Source of the DNA: Perognathus longimembris pacificus
Taxonomy: Eukaryota > Chordata > Mammalia > Rodentia > Heteromyidae
Length of the DNA stretch: 64,000 nucleotides
Assembly: GCF_023159225.1 (NCBI RefSeq)
Contig: NC_063181.1
Span: forward strand, 11,367,606 to 11,431,605
Direction: 5' to 3'
Below are positions 49,300 through 60,357 of this stretch, in pieces. The translations under genes and the position numbers were made by a program. Each line of letters opens with the position of its first letter. Position 1 is the stretch's first letter. The notes below the pieces were generated by a model. It made no database searches. It worked only from the letters and a program-made list of their open reading frames with translations, and was not told the origin of the DNA.

Positions 49300-50199
49300 A
49301 TCTAGAAAGGTTAAGTAACTCCAACATCAGGTAAGTGCAAGCAGTGAGCAAAAATGATCATTAGAAGCATAGACCCTCAGATTTAGTCAGAACTGCTGAA
49401 TGATCCACTTTGCTTATTTTCAACAGAATTTAGTGTGGGTAATTCATCAGCTCTCAGAGTAATTGTTTTTCTTCTAATTGCATTGCTGTTGTGGACTGTT
49501 TTTAAATTTTTTTATATTTTAGTTGTGTCATCGCTTAAATGAAAAGTGAAGGAAAGATTAGAAATGAACAGTAGCAACCTTTGCTGAAACTTGTCCCAGT
49601 GGTTTACCTGTATCAGATCTCATTGTATTTAACCCATCAGTTGTTATCGTCAAACCACTTTTGATGAGCCATGCTTAACCAGTAATTTCCTTTGGTCTTA
49701 TTTTGATTTTTATCACTGTAGAAAAGCTATTTTATACTTATCAACATTTCACAGGACTGTGACTAAGTTTGGAAAATATGGCTTTCTAAGTAGAAATAAA
49801 TAGTTTCTTTTCAGAATGTATATAAAATACATTGGTCATTTCCTTCCACATTCTTGCTTCAGTTATGAGATTGTTCTCACCGCTCTAGTATTACTCCTTA
49901 AATTTCTTATTAAACATAAAGTGCAGAAGTAAATGGTAACAAAATAGCTTATCTTAGGTAATATCTAGGCAACATTCACAGCTTCCTTACATATTTTCAG
50001 TCTCAATTTCTTCCTTTATGGGAAGAAATAGAGAAACCTACTGGTATTTTATGAAATTTTATAAGAATAAAGGAAACAGTATGTGTAAGACACCTGTCAG
50101 ATGTTAAAGAATAAATGTAGGCTATGATTACACAAAATGGAAGAGCCAAACACTGCTCTCATTCTGGGAAAGTCATCTTTTAAAAATTTTTGGTTGCTT
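49300..50199. other. Intergenic stretch with a MIR
   Basis: A MIR relic on the plus strand is visible at about 49985-50130 (GTCTCAATTTCTTCCTTTAT, TAAGAATAAAGGAAACAGTA, GACACCTGTCAGATGTTAAA). Nothing else is recognised. Confidence 0.55.
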
Positions 50200-50530
50200 T
50201 GTGGGACCACAACCCACAATTGCAAATAAAAAGACCTAAAAGAAATGGTTAAAAATGACATGAATGTAGAAGGGTCACTGTTTGGGAGAGAATCAGAGGT
50301 AGAGGGAAGGAAGAGATGGGGAATTTGATAGAAGGACATTAATGTATATGTGCCTGAAAAGAGAATAACAAAACCCACTGAAAACTGTTGAGAAGTGGGG
50401 AGGAGGAAGGAGACTCAAGAGAGTATTACATAGACAGGAATACCTTGATCAAATTATGTCATAGACATGTTGTAAATATCACAATGAGGATGCTTTATAT
50501 AATTCGTCTATGCTAAAAAAAAATAAAGAA
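50200..50530 (+). mobile_element. L1 3' UTR and terminus
   Basis: An A/G-rich segment with GTGGGGAGGAGGAAGGAG leads to ATATCACAATGAGGATGCTT, ATATAATTCGTCTATGCTAA and an A-rich tail, the layout of a rodent-type L1 3' end. Confidence 0.6.
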
Positions 50531-51699
50531 AACAAGTGCACCTTTTAGTTAGAGGGAAAAGAAACTGAAGGTGCTGGAAAGAACAGCTCTTCATCATTTC
50601 ATTTTTTTTCTATTTCCCTGGATGGTGAGGGGTAACGAACTCTTAAGTGTCAAATGAGATATGAGACTGGCTTCCATTTACATTATGATGACAGCACTAT
50701 TTTCTCTGTGCTATTCATAATGTTCTCATTTAATGTGTAAATACATTTTAGTCCTGACATATTGTGCTCCTGGTTTTTATGACCAAATCTGTTGCTATGA
50801 GACCCATAATTTATTTATTTTTATATTTTAATAAGAATCCATTGGCTTGTCCCTTTGTCAATTTCTTCTCATGAATGGACTCATGTGAGAACCAGTTGGT
50901 GCTAAATAGCAATCCTTTCCTGAAAGCCCAACTCAACAAAGAAAGGAGTGAGGTCTTGAAGACGTGCCATCCATATAAATATTAATAATAGACTCTAAAC
51001 ATAGAAAGTGGTGGGAGGGCAACATACTAAAATAAACATGCTGACTAGTTAAAATCTCACTGGCCACTTTTTGTCTGCAAGGTCTTCATTGTTATTTCCA
51101 ACAGTGGTACAGCTGTATTGGCATTCTCTGATTTCTAGCAATGCGTGTATAGAAAGTTTTATTTGAAACCAAAAAATGTAGCTCCATGATTGCTAACTGG
51201 TCCCTACTGCATGACAATGAAAAACATACTTTATGACTACTATAGGCACTAACAGGTGTGTATATATGAATATACATACATGCGTGCATAAATATATATG
51301 TGTATAAGTTTATTGGTACATATGCATGCATATAAATGTATAGATGCACACATTTCACTCATATATGTGTATATGTATGTATGTGTTCAATCTCAGCAGG
51401 ACATCAAACTCATATGATTATATCTTTATTTCTTAACTCCAAATTCTCATCATATTTAATTTTGATAATACTGAATATTTCATGGAAGATTTTCTGCCCA
51501 ATGCCACTTATTAAAGCCTCAGTATCATGAAATATAATACAAGATAGTGTATGAAGTATACCTGAAATATCACAATGAATAATTATACAGAATACCCAAC
51601 TCGAAAAATAATAAACTGCCCCTACACACCTGTGTGTCTCTTCCAAAACCTCTCTGCCTTTCATTCTCGCTTGAGACAATGATGTTCTTGCCTATACAA
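50531..51699. other. AT-rich intergenic stretch
   Basis: A TATG/CATA simple zone occupies about 51255-51390. Nothing else is recognised. Confidence 0.5.
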
Positions 51700-53135
51700 T
51701 AACCATTTCCTTCATGGTTTCTTAAATATGTCCACATTCCTAATAATGTAGTTTATTTGGAAGGTTTTTTTAAAAGAAATTCACAAGTAGAATCATACAA
51801 AATGTATTATACATCCTAGATTCATTTATTTCATAGAATCTGAAAGATTTTGGAAGAAAGCCAGGCTTTGTTTCCTTGTGTCACTATAAAATGTACCACT
51901 CTATGGATTCACCATAATTGCTGCTTCATTTTGCTTTCATTGGACATTTGAATTGTTTCTAGTCTGGTATAATTAGGAATAGTGAGGCTCCAGATCCTGT
52001 TTTACATATAATGAATCGTGGTGCACATGAGCAGACTTAATGAGTCCTATTCTTAGGGTTAAAATGGTAGGTGATAAGATTCGCATATCTTCAACTTTAA
52101 TAGTTAATTTCTAAACTGTCTTCCAAAGTGGTTAGATTAATTTATATTCTTAGTCCAGTATCTGGAATTTACGCTATTCTCATTTTGTCCAGTTTGGAGG
52201 GCCTATAATGGTGTTTTATTATAGCTTATTATTTTTTCTTAATGCTAAAACACCTGTTGCACATTTACCAAAATTTGAACTTTTCCATGAAGTTTGTGCT
52301 CAAATATTTTACCTGTTACAAACTTGTTCTTTCTTTCTTTTTCTTTCTTTCTTTCTGTCAGGCATGGAACTTGAAATTCGGTCCTGGACACTGTCAGTGA
52401 GCTCTTTTGTTCAAGGCTAGCACTCTACCACTTTGAGCAACAGTGCCACTTCCAGTTTTCTGGTGGTTAATTGGAGATAAGAATGCCACAGACTTTCCTG
52501 CCTGGACTGGCTTTGAACCGTGATCCTCTTAAATCTGTGTACTAGTGCTGCATAATCTACTTCACAAACACTTTTTTCATATGTAGGTTTAACTTTTAAT
52601 TATGTCTTTGGTGAGTAAGAGTTCGTCAATGTAGTCAAATTCATTTATTTTTAATGTGCTTTCTTTGTCTTATTTAAGGAAGAAGTCTTTTCCTACACTC
52701 TAAATTAATGAACACAATTTCATTGTCTTCCAAAAGCATAATCATATGTTTATATCTAAGTCTGCAATTCTCCTTGACCTGTTGGATGTTAATTTTTTAT
52801 GACCTGAGATAAGTTTCAATTTATTTTCCTTTTCTTCCTCCTTTTCTTCCTTCTCTTTCTTGAATTTTTTTCATATAAGTAACCCCATTGAAAAATAGAA
52901 AACACCTCTCATTATTTTTCTGTATTAACAGTCCATTCAATAAGAATAGTAACAATCATAATAATAGTAATGATAATAATGACAGCAAATGTAATGCTCA
53001 TTTTATATTGTCTAATATGTTTGTTAGAAATGTGTATCTGCTTTCCCCTTTGTTCTATTGGCATATTGGTCTTAGGTACTATTGTTTTTGTATCTGTGCA
53101 CTACTGTTGTCTTAAGCCATACAACTATGAATATG
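51700..53135 (-). mobile_element. Ancient L1/HAL1-like fragments, interrupted by a SINE
   Basis: Reverse ORF2-side motifs run in order: TTCATTGGACATTTGAATTG, TTCTAAACTGTCTTCCAAAG, GTGGTTAGATTAATTTATAT, then after the SINE TGTCTTATTTAAGGAAGAAG, TCTGCAATTCTCCTTGACCT and TTCTATTGGCATATTGGTCT. An AC-poor (AATAAT)-like patch lies at 52940-52985. Confidence 0.7.
52321..52535 (-). mobile_element. B1-Geo SINE with (CTTT)n at its 3' side
   Basis: A CTTT-rich stretch (52328-52357) leads into the reverse SINE: CAAGGCTAGCACTCTACCAC, TTTCTGGTGGTTAATTGGAG, GACTGGCTTTGAACCGTGAT. It is inserted in the older L1. Confidence 0.9.
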
Positions 53136-54974
53136 CTTAAGGTGTTTTAGGTAATTATAATATGAAAATACATTGAGGGCATTACAAGATCATAAAATAG
53201 ACTAGATATAGCTTCATGAAGTTTCAAAATTATTCATTGTTAGGTTGGTGATCACATCACACATCTTACTTCTTTTTCTTCTTTAATTTTGAATTTTCTG
53301 AGCTGTAAAATAGAGCTAACTATCTAATGCAAAGAATCCTAGAAAGTATCAAGACAAAGTAAAATATAAGGAAATAATTTATGAACTGCAAGACACTAAA
53401 TACAAGATTTAAAAAAATCTAAACAGCTGTCAGGCCAAGAATAGGCTAGCATAAGATAGTGAATTAATGTAAGTAGCAAGTGCAGTCCTTAAAGGGTTTA
53501 GTGACATTGAAAATGGCCTTTGGGGCTCCTTCTGAGATCTACCATCATCTTGGCTTGACTGTGTAGATATTTCTCATACATGTCTAGTCCTAATATCAAG
53601 TCTACTATACTGTGCTTCTCCCCAAATACAACTCACTCATCATCTTTACCTACTAGTTTAGTTATTATTTGGCAACCAAAAGGTCCTGGGCAATAAATCA
53701 GAATGAGTAAAATTAGATGCAAGTCACTGTGAATGTGACGCAGGGTACACGCATCATATGCACAATCTGGAGTAGTATACCTCTGTATGCATTTCTTCAC
53801 TAATATTAGCAACCTTCATTGGTAAAGACAGTTGCCCTTTATTGCTACTGATATAAACAGATATTGGGATAAGCATAGTCTGCTCAATAAAGATTGGATA
53901 TGAGTCCTTCAATTCATAGCCTGCTCTTGTTTCCTTACATATACTCCAGCTAAGGATACTGTGTTGCTGGGTGTTGATGGCTCATGCCTATAATCCTAGC
54001 TATTCTATATGCTGAAAGAAAGAAAAAAAGGGAAGAAGAATGCTGAGTTACACTGTTGAGAAGGCCAATAGAGTTTTCTGGAAAGAGAACATTGCGTCCA
54101 AACTACAAGAAGCTTGAAAAAGAAGACATAGAACAATTTCTTTAGAGTACTAAAGTGGAAAGTGTTAAGATGACCTGGAAACGGGAACAGAAATATTTTC
54201 AAAGTGTCAAGTCTGTGATTACCTTAAAGACAAAATAGTTAAAATAAGATTCTTAATTATATACTAGCTCATAATCTATTAGCTTATTTTATTCTCACAA
54301 TGCTTTTCCAACGTGGGTGACATCACTGAAGACATTCTATTATGCAAAAGGGTTTAGAGTAGTACAATGGCTGTTTATTTTTAAGTTATACTTTTTTTTA
54401 AGGATGTGATTATTTTTAAAGTTGTAACGCATTTTTTTGATTATATTAATCTATGTTTTCCCCTACAGAAGTATTTATATAGGGAACAAGATATTCTCAT
54501 AAAACCTAAGTGCTTTTTCCAAAATTATACTGTGTTATTATTTAGGAGTAAGCATAGGCTAACCATATCACCTGACTGTAATAAAGCAGAGAAAGCAGTT
54601 ATACAGATAGGCTCAAGCTGATACCCATTTATGCAATTTTTGAAACTTCCTTTGGCTGCTGGTGGGAATTACAATATTTCAGTGTGTACATATGCTTTTG
54701 TGCTTTCCAGATGTGGGGTTAAATTCAACTTCACAAACAACTAAGGTTGGAGAATGCAGTGGTACTTCAACTACAACTTTCTCATCTGGAAAATAGTATG
54801 TAATGTATACTTTTTAGCTTTTTGTAAGATGCTGAATGCTCCCCTGACAGCTACAGGAAATGCCCTAGGAAATAGTTTTATGAACTCCACAATAAAGGAT
54901 TTACTTTTCAATTTTCCTTTCCTCCATAGTGCTGTTTTTTACTGCATTGCTGTTGGTGGTCAGTTGGCATGAAC
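53136..54974. other. AT-rich intergenic stretch
   Basis: A short B1-head fragment lies at 53966-54010 (GATGGCTCATGCCTATAATC, CTAGCTATTCTATATGCTGA) and passes straight into an A/G-rich tail. Nothing else is recognised. Confidence 0.5.
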
Positions 54975-55100
54975 CACTTCTTTGTACATGTTAATGTAAG
55001 GGGTTACAGTTACGTATTAAGTTAGTACATTTCTTTTTGAACAGTGTCAACCCTTCCCTCACTTTCACTTTTTCCCTCTTGTCCCCGCCCCTCTGCCCCC
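54975..55100 (-). mobile_element. L1 3'-end fragment
   Basis: AAGGGGTTACAGTTACGTAT, GAACAGTGTCAACCCTTCCC and the C-rich CCCCGCCCCTCTGCCCCCC region mirror the other reverse L1 termini here. Confidence 0.65.
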
Positions 55101-55399
55101 CATATAGTTCATTTTCAACATAGTGTCTAGCAAGTATCACTGGTGCATTTGTTCAGCCTTTGTCCCACCATTTCTGCACTCTCTCCTTACCCTTACCCAA
55201 ACTAATAAGCTTACATACAAGACAAAAGGTACAGAAAATGAAAACAGCAACAAAGGAGAAAAAAAAACAACAAAAAGGCAAAATCACGAAAAAAAAAACC
55301 CGAATAGCTTTTAATTGGGCATTTTTCTAAATTCGAAGATTTGTAGGAGTAACAGATGACAGCCTTCGTTTTAATATGTACTGATTTCTATTTATTAAT

Positions 55400-55925
55400 T
55401 TTTTTTTTCAGTTTCTTTCTACCTCATCTTCATCTCCTGGCATCTCATCGACATTGAACCTGAATTTCACTGACCTGTAAAAGCTGTTAGTTTGACTAAC
55501 TTACTCTCCCCTCCTCAACTTCATTCAGGCCCACATCAACTTCTGAATGTCTTGTTCTGTTTCCAATGGAAAAGTGTCCTTCATGGCCTTTAAAATGAGC
55601 TACCTTATCCCAAGTAGCATTTTTATGCCCCATCTGTTCAACCTGCCTCATCTTTACATCTGCTGTAGGCAAGGCTTGCTTCCTTTTGGTCAGTTTTGCA
55701 GCTTTTCCTTCTCTCACAGACGGGGCCTTCTCTATGGACAGGCATTTTTTCAGGTTTTGTTTTTGTTTTCTTGTCAGTCCTGGGGCTTGAACACTGGACC
55801 TGAGCATTGTCCCTGAGCTTTTCAACTCAAGACTAGCACTCTACCACTTGAGCCACAGCACCACTTCCAGGCATCTTTTTGAGATCTCTTCTCTTCTAGG
55901 ATTTGTTGTAGAAAGAACATTTCAC
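55400..55925 (-). pseudogene. Candidate processed pseudogene, parent not recognised
   Basis: The minus strand shows coding-like, Lys/Arg-rich sequence. One frame reads ...SIEKAPSVREGKAAKLTK... and continues through KMRQVEQMGHKNATWDKV to a stop at 55496. After a one-base frame change the next stretch reads SVKFRFNVDEMPGDEDE and stops just before a run of ten A (about 55401-55410). Upstream the frame can be followed across a Geo SINE inserted at about 55757-55870, which is flanked by near-duplicate CAGGCATTTTT / CAGGCATCTTTTT. Frameshift, A-run and absence of introns suggest a retrocopy. I could not name the parent protein, and the coding appearance could be chance. Confidence 0.35.
55770..55870 (-). 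mobile_element. Geo-half SINE, no head
   Basis: TCAGTCCTGGGGCTTGAACA, TCAAGACTAGCACTCTACCA and CTTGAGCCACAGCACCACTT are clear. Near-repeats CAGGCATTTTT and CAGGCATCTTTTT flank it, suggesting a complete short 5'-truncated insertion. Confidence 0.85.
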
Positions 55926-57149
55926 CTACAAACAGTCCCTGAGCAAGCCTACCCCTTTCTGCACACTCATTCCTAGATTTGCTAAATTAGACCCACCAAA
56001 TTTGGGAGCTGATTTCTATCTTAAGTATTGCTTTGAATAATTTCTTCATTTTTTCAAATGAGTGTGTTGAAACCTAGAAATTATGTGCACAGGAAGCCCT
56101 GCCCATCCTTCCCTTCCAACTATAACCATTCCTAGAAAGCAGAGATTAATAGGTATGTGCATATGTATCTCCAAAGTCTACATAGGGTTGGGTGCTGCTG
56201 AGTCATATTCTGAAGATTTTGATATGACTTTAGAGGTTAAATACCAAAACATGGCACTTAAGTGATGATGGCAACAAGTGCATAAAACAAGTTGCAGAAA
56301 GGGCCTGGGAACATTGAGCAGTGCCAGATTTTTGAGCTTGTCTGGGCCATATGTTAGGCCATTGGATAAACTCAAGGCTCATGAAGGACAGTGTGTGTTC
56401 TGCACAGACAGAGATCATAGACCTTAAGGATGAAGAGATCTAGCTAAAATCAACCAGTGGACTAATTTTCTGGCCAGATTAACTCAATATTTCTCTAGAC
56501 CTTTATTGGGGGGGGGTTCTAACACAAATATGAACTGAGAATTAGAAACCATGTGCCCCGGAATTTTAATGCAATATTAAGATTATCAGCTATAACTGTG
56601 GCAGGTGTACAAAGGTGTATTTTATCAGTAGTTTTATTGCATGGGAAATAGAAAAAACAAGTAACTGCATGGTATTGTTCAATCACTCCCTGGGTGTTCA
56701 GTTATAGAAGAAAAATCCTTGGGATTTGTAGTAACAGAGATTTAGGTTTGATGCTTATCTTGTGATGTTTGACTATCAGAAGATAATGTTGAAGTAAAAG
56801 CATCTGACAAGAATTCTTGTGTCAGATACTGATTTTATTGCAACGTTCCCAGGAGACTTTTAATCAACAAATGCTTCTCTTTTACCTCTCTGGGGAAATG
56901 CAAATTCGAAGTCTCCCATCCGTACACGTCTGTAGTTCTGTGACATTGTCTCCAAGGGATACTTAGTGCAAACGCAGCAATTGCGTAGGAGGCATTACCA
57001 CAGGGAGAAGGCGAAACATCGCATGGAATTTTCTCATTAAAGGCACACAATAATCATTTGACTAACTGTATGCTCACCAAGCTTAGGAATGTTTAGGAAA
57101 TGAGAAGGAAATTTGATAGATTAGAAGTGGCAGAGCCTTAGAGTCTAAT
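55926..57149. other. Intergenic stretch, nothing recognised
   Basis: A G9-containing run lies at about 56509-56517. The short frames have no resemblance. Confidence 0.5.
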
Positions 57150-57325
57150 GCATGCTTTGCACTTCATGGACTCAGGGAATTTAGAATTCTGCTTAATTTT
57201 CCTGAGTTGCCATTTCCTAACCTTTGAAACGAGGGTGAGAAAGGCAACTGGGTAGATGGCATATGAAGGTCAAAGAAGGTCTTGTATGAAATTTCCGGCA
57301 CATTGTATGTGAAAATGAAAGTAGA
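57150..57325 (+). mobile_element. MIR relic
   Basis: TTTTCCTGAGTTGCCATTTC, CTAACCTTTGAAACGAGG and CTTGTATGAAATTTCCGGCA follow the MIR 3' half. Confidence 0.5.
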
Positions 57326-57429
57326 TTTTCATAATTCTAATGATTCTTATGTCAGTTTTCATCCTCAGAACATATCGTTTAAAATTAAACCGTGAAAGCA
57401 AACCCACAGAGAAAATATTTGCAAAGAAT

Positions 57430-57800
57430 ATATATATATTATTTTTAAAAACTTCAAATCACTTTACTCCCAAAGGGATGAACACAATCAACATGACAAA
57501 CACTAGTGAAGGAGTTGGAGCCCTCATACTTTGCTGGTAGGGATTTAAAATGTGCAGCTGCTCTGAGAACTGTTGGGAAGTTTCTTTGTAAGCTAAACAT
57601 AGAGTTGGCAGATGGCTCTTATGTATAGGTACACAAAAAAGGAGAATACACATCTACACAAAACCCTGTGCATGAATGTTTACACCAGCATTATTCTCAA
57701 CAGCCTATTAGCTATTGAAACTATTATCAAGTGAGTGGATAAACGATATATAGTGTAGTCATAGAAATATTTGCAGTCAAAAAATGGTACCTAATGATTT
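57430..57800 (+). mobile_element. Old L1 ORF2 3' end
   Basis: GGAGTTGGAGCCCTCATACT, TTGCTGGTAGGGATTTAAAA, GCATGAATGTTTACACCAGC and ATTATTCTCAACAGCC are characteristic of the end of L1 ORF2. It is degraded. Confidence 0.85.
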
Positions 57801-59099
57801 GGAAATTTTTTGCAGCCTTGTTCTATTTCATTTCATCCTTTTAGTTTTTCTGTTTCATTTCTATCTTGTCTGTTTTACCTACTAATGTACAGAGATAGAA
57901 TGTTACATGTACAGAGATAGAAAAATTCTATTCTAGAAGGATATCCTAATGATACCTTTGTTACTAGTTTACTAGCACTAGCTTGGCTGGGAGGGGAGGC
58001 ATTGTCCAGTTATTCCTCAGTTTATGGCTCAGATAATTATTTCAACTTGAGCTTTGGTTTCTTCTTGTATGAAGTGGTGATACTATTAGTGACTCTATCC
58101 ACATACTTGAAGTTTTAGTTGGCACATATGAAGTTAAAAAAACTCTAGCTACTCTCAACTTATTTAAAGTTCATAACGCTACATTAAATTATTCTTGGCT
58201 CCATAGTTGGCGTGCATGTAGCCATTCATTCTGTCTTGAGCTCCAAAGTCACTGGTGTTGACCACAGGCTATGAGCTCATCAACATCTTTGGGAAAACAG
58301 AAAAATTTGACACTCAGTTCATTATTCATGTACATCTGCAACTTACAGATCCAAACCAAGATTCTAGAATCCTAGAAGTAGCGATATCAGCAAATGTACT
58401 CACAAAAATATCACCTATGTATTGAAACCATTCCCAATTGCAATTTATTACTATGAACCTAAGTAGGCATAGAAAGACAGAATTTCTCAACAGTGCCTAA
58501 AAGCAGAAAAATGATAAAGTAGTTAAGAAGCCCAACTTTGAGTAAAAAACAATGATAGAATTTTCCAATAATCATCGATAGTTGGTTTTACAATTACTTT
58601 TCTTTGCCTAAATGATGGAGACTCATAGGCTGTGATTGGATTTCATGTTAACATTCATGTCAAAGTTGGCTGTTTGATTTCCGAAGTGGATGACACATTT
58701 CTAAAAATCTAGAATGCCATTTTGGCGTCCTTTGGACTGAAAATACATAGTAACAAAGAAATAACTTTCTTGGTCAAGAAGAATTTAGGAACAAAATTCA
58801 AAGAAAACATCTGTATGTGAATTCAATAGGATCATAAATGTAAAGGAACCACATTTGCCCATTTGCTCATGAATTTGTTTTAGGAATGTGTTTTGAAAAC
58901 CCACACTCTCTGCACTGGAGAGTCATGGAGGAGAATTCCTGTCTTTCAGGAGTTCTCACACTTACAAGATGACCCAGAGCAGTCATTACAACAAAGAGTA
59001 GAAAATGTTTCATCAGCCAGAGGATCCTGGATGCGGTGGGAACATCACAAGGGTCAGAGACAAGAAAAAATTCACTGAAGACAGACAAACAGAGACTCC
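57801..59099. other. Intergenic stretch immediately downstream of NPY1R
   Basis: Contains a direct repeat ATGTACAGAGATAGAA (copies at about 57886 and 57908) and a MIR-like piece at about 57985-58135 (TTTGGTTTCTTCTTGTATGA). No other gene is visible. Confidence 0.5.
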
Positions 59100-60357
59100 T
59101 CAGAAAAAGCAAAAACAATTTTAATAGCGAACATGTTTGCCTTTCTAAAATCAAACACATTTTTAATACACTGTATGATACACTGAAGCTTTGCCCTAGT
59201 TCTTCAAAGTGTCTTTCATCCAGATGATTCTGAGGTTCACTCATGATGACAAGGTACATGAAATTAAGTACATTAACATGATGTGAGGACTCCTCACATA
59301 GTGTAGGTGTCATAAGACTTCACAAGTCACACAGTTTACACACCACAAGCTATAAGACATTTTTACATATTTATTCCTCTTGGCAGGAGTGAACACTTTT
59401 TTAAACATTGTCCCTTGAAAGGTCGACAATTAAAGTAAAAAATAAGTTACTACACAGGCACTGCTCTATAGAAAATACATTTTGTGTTTCTATATATTGT
59501 AAGCTGGATATGCCTTTTGAATTATATATTTATATCAGAAAGACTGACAAACACTGAACAGTTATAAAGGATTAAAAAACAACAACCTCTTGACTATCAA
59601 TTCAAATGAATATGATTTGCAGCAAAGCTAATGTACTTATTAAACTAATTACTTGAAAATGCTTTGGTTGTCAGGTACCAGAATGAATTTGAAGTTAGGG
59701 AACTGCTTTTCCACTTACTTCTTGTTGGTGGCCTAATTCCTCATGATATTCACAGTTGAAAAGCATTCTCTATGCGTTTTTATCTTAAGTGAACTCAATT
59801 AGGAAGAGAAAATTAAGTTTTCTCTTTAAATAACTTCTAAAAAGCAAATCACTCCCCAATGATATTAGACCCTCTTTAAGCTCTACACCTTGAGGGTAGC
59901 TATTACATCCCTCACCCTTGTAATAGACTGAAATGGCGTCTGTCATTAACTGAAGATGCTCAGGTGTATTGCGCATCTAATATAATCAGGATGACCTAGT
60001 ATCATGGAAATATTAGAAAACGACTACTTCTGAAATCTGCTCATAGGAACACTTCAAAGAAGCTTCAGTCTAATAAATGCAATACTAACATCTTTATATT
60101 ACATATCTCAGATCACCGTAAAAGCACTTCAGGAAAGTCTAGCCATCCTGGTTACCAGAAAGATGACAAAGCCCATACATTTTGTGTTCAAATGTCATGA
60201 TGACAACCCTAACCAATGCAATGAAATGCAAGTCAGGAGACTCCCAGTCTGTTCACCAGTGCTGTCCATGCTCTTCTGTGGGAGGACAGGCAAGAACAGC
60301 TACCGGGCAGGTTGTGCTTGCTGTTAAACAAGGTGGGGCCCTGTGTTCCAAGCAGTT
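59100..60357 (-). other. NPY1R: NPY1R 3' UTR
   Basis: Read on the minus strand, this segment resembles the human NPY1R 3' UTR as I remember it. Examples are the stretch around GTACCTGACAAC (near 59680), CTGTTCAGTGTTTGTCA (near 59560), GAAACACAAA followed by GCAGTGCCT (59455-59490), AACTGTGTGACTTGTG (near 59330) and the final TGTGTTTGATTTTA (near 59150). The end is set by an ATTAAA hexamer; an earlier AATAAA at 59370-59375 could give a shorter form. A 148-residue open frame at 58867-59313 lies partly inside this UTR and has no family resemblance. Confidence 0.85.
59120..59125 (-). terminator. NPY1R: Likely polyadenylation signal of NPY1R (ATTAAA)
   Basis: On the minus strand ATTAAA is followed within about 30 nt by T-rich and GT-containing sequence (TTGTTTTTGC, then TCTGTTTGTCTGTC). 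It sits where the recalled human 3' UTR ends. AATAAA at 59370-59375 is the alternative proximal signal. Confidence 0.6.

Noticed and set aside
58867..59313. 148-codon minus-strand frame
   Set aside because: Falls in the NPY1R 3' UTR and its downstream flank; composition and lack of resemblance argue against a protein.
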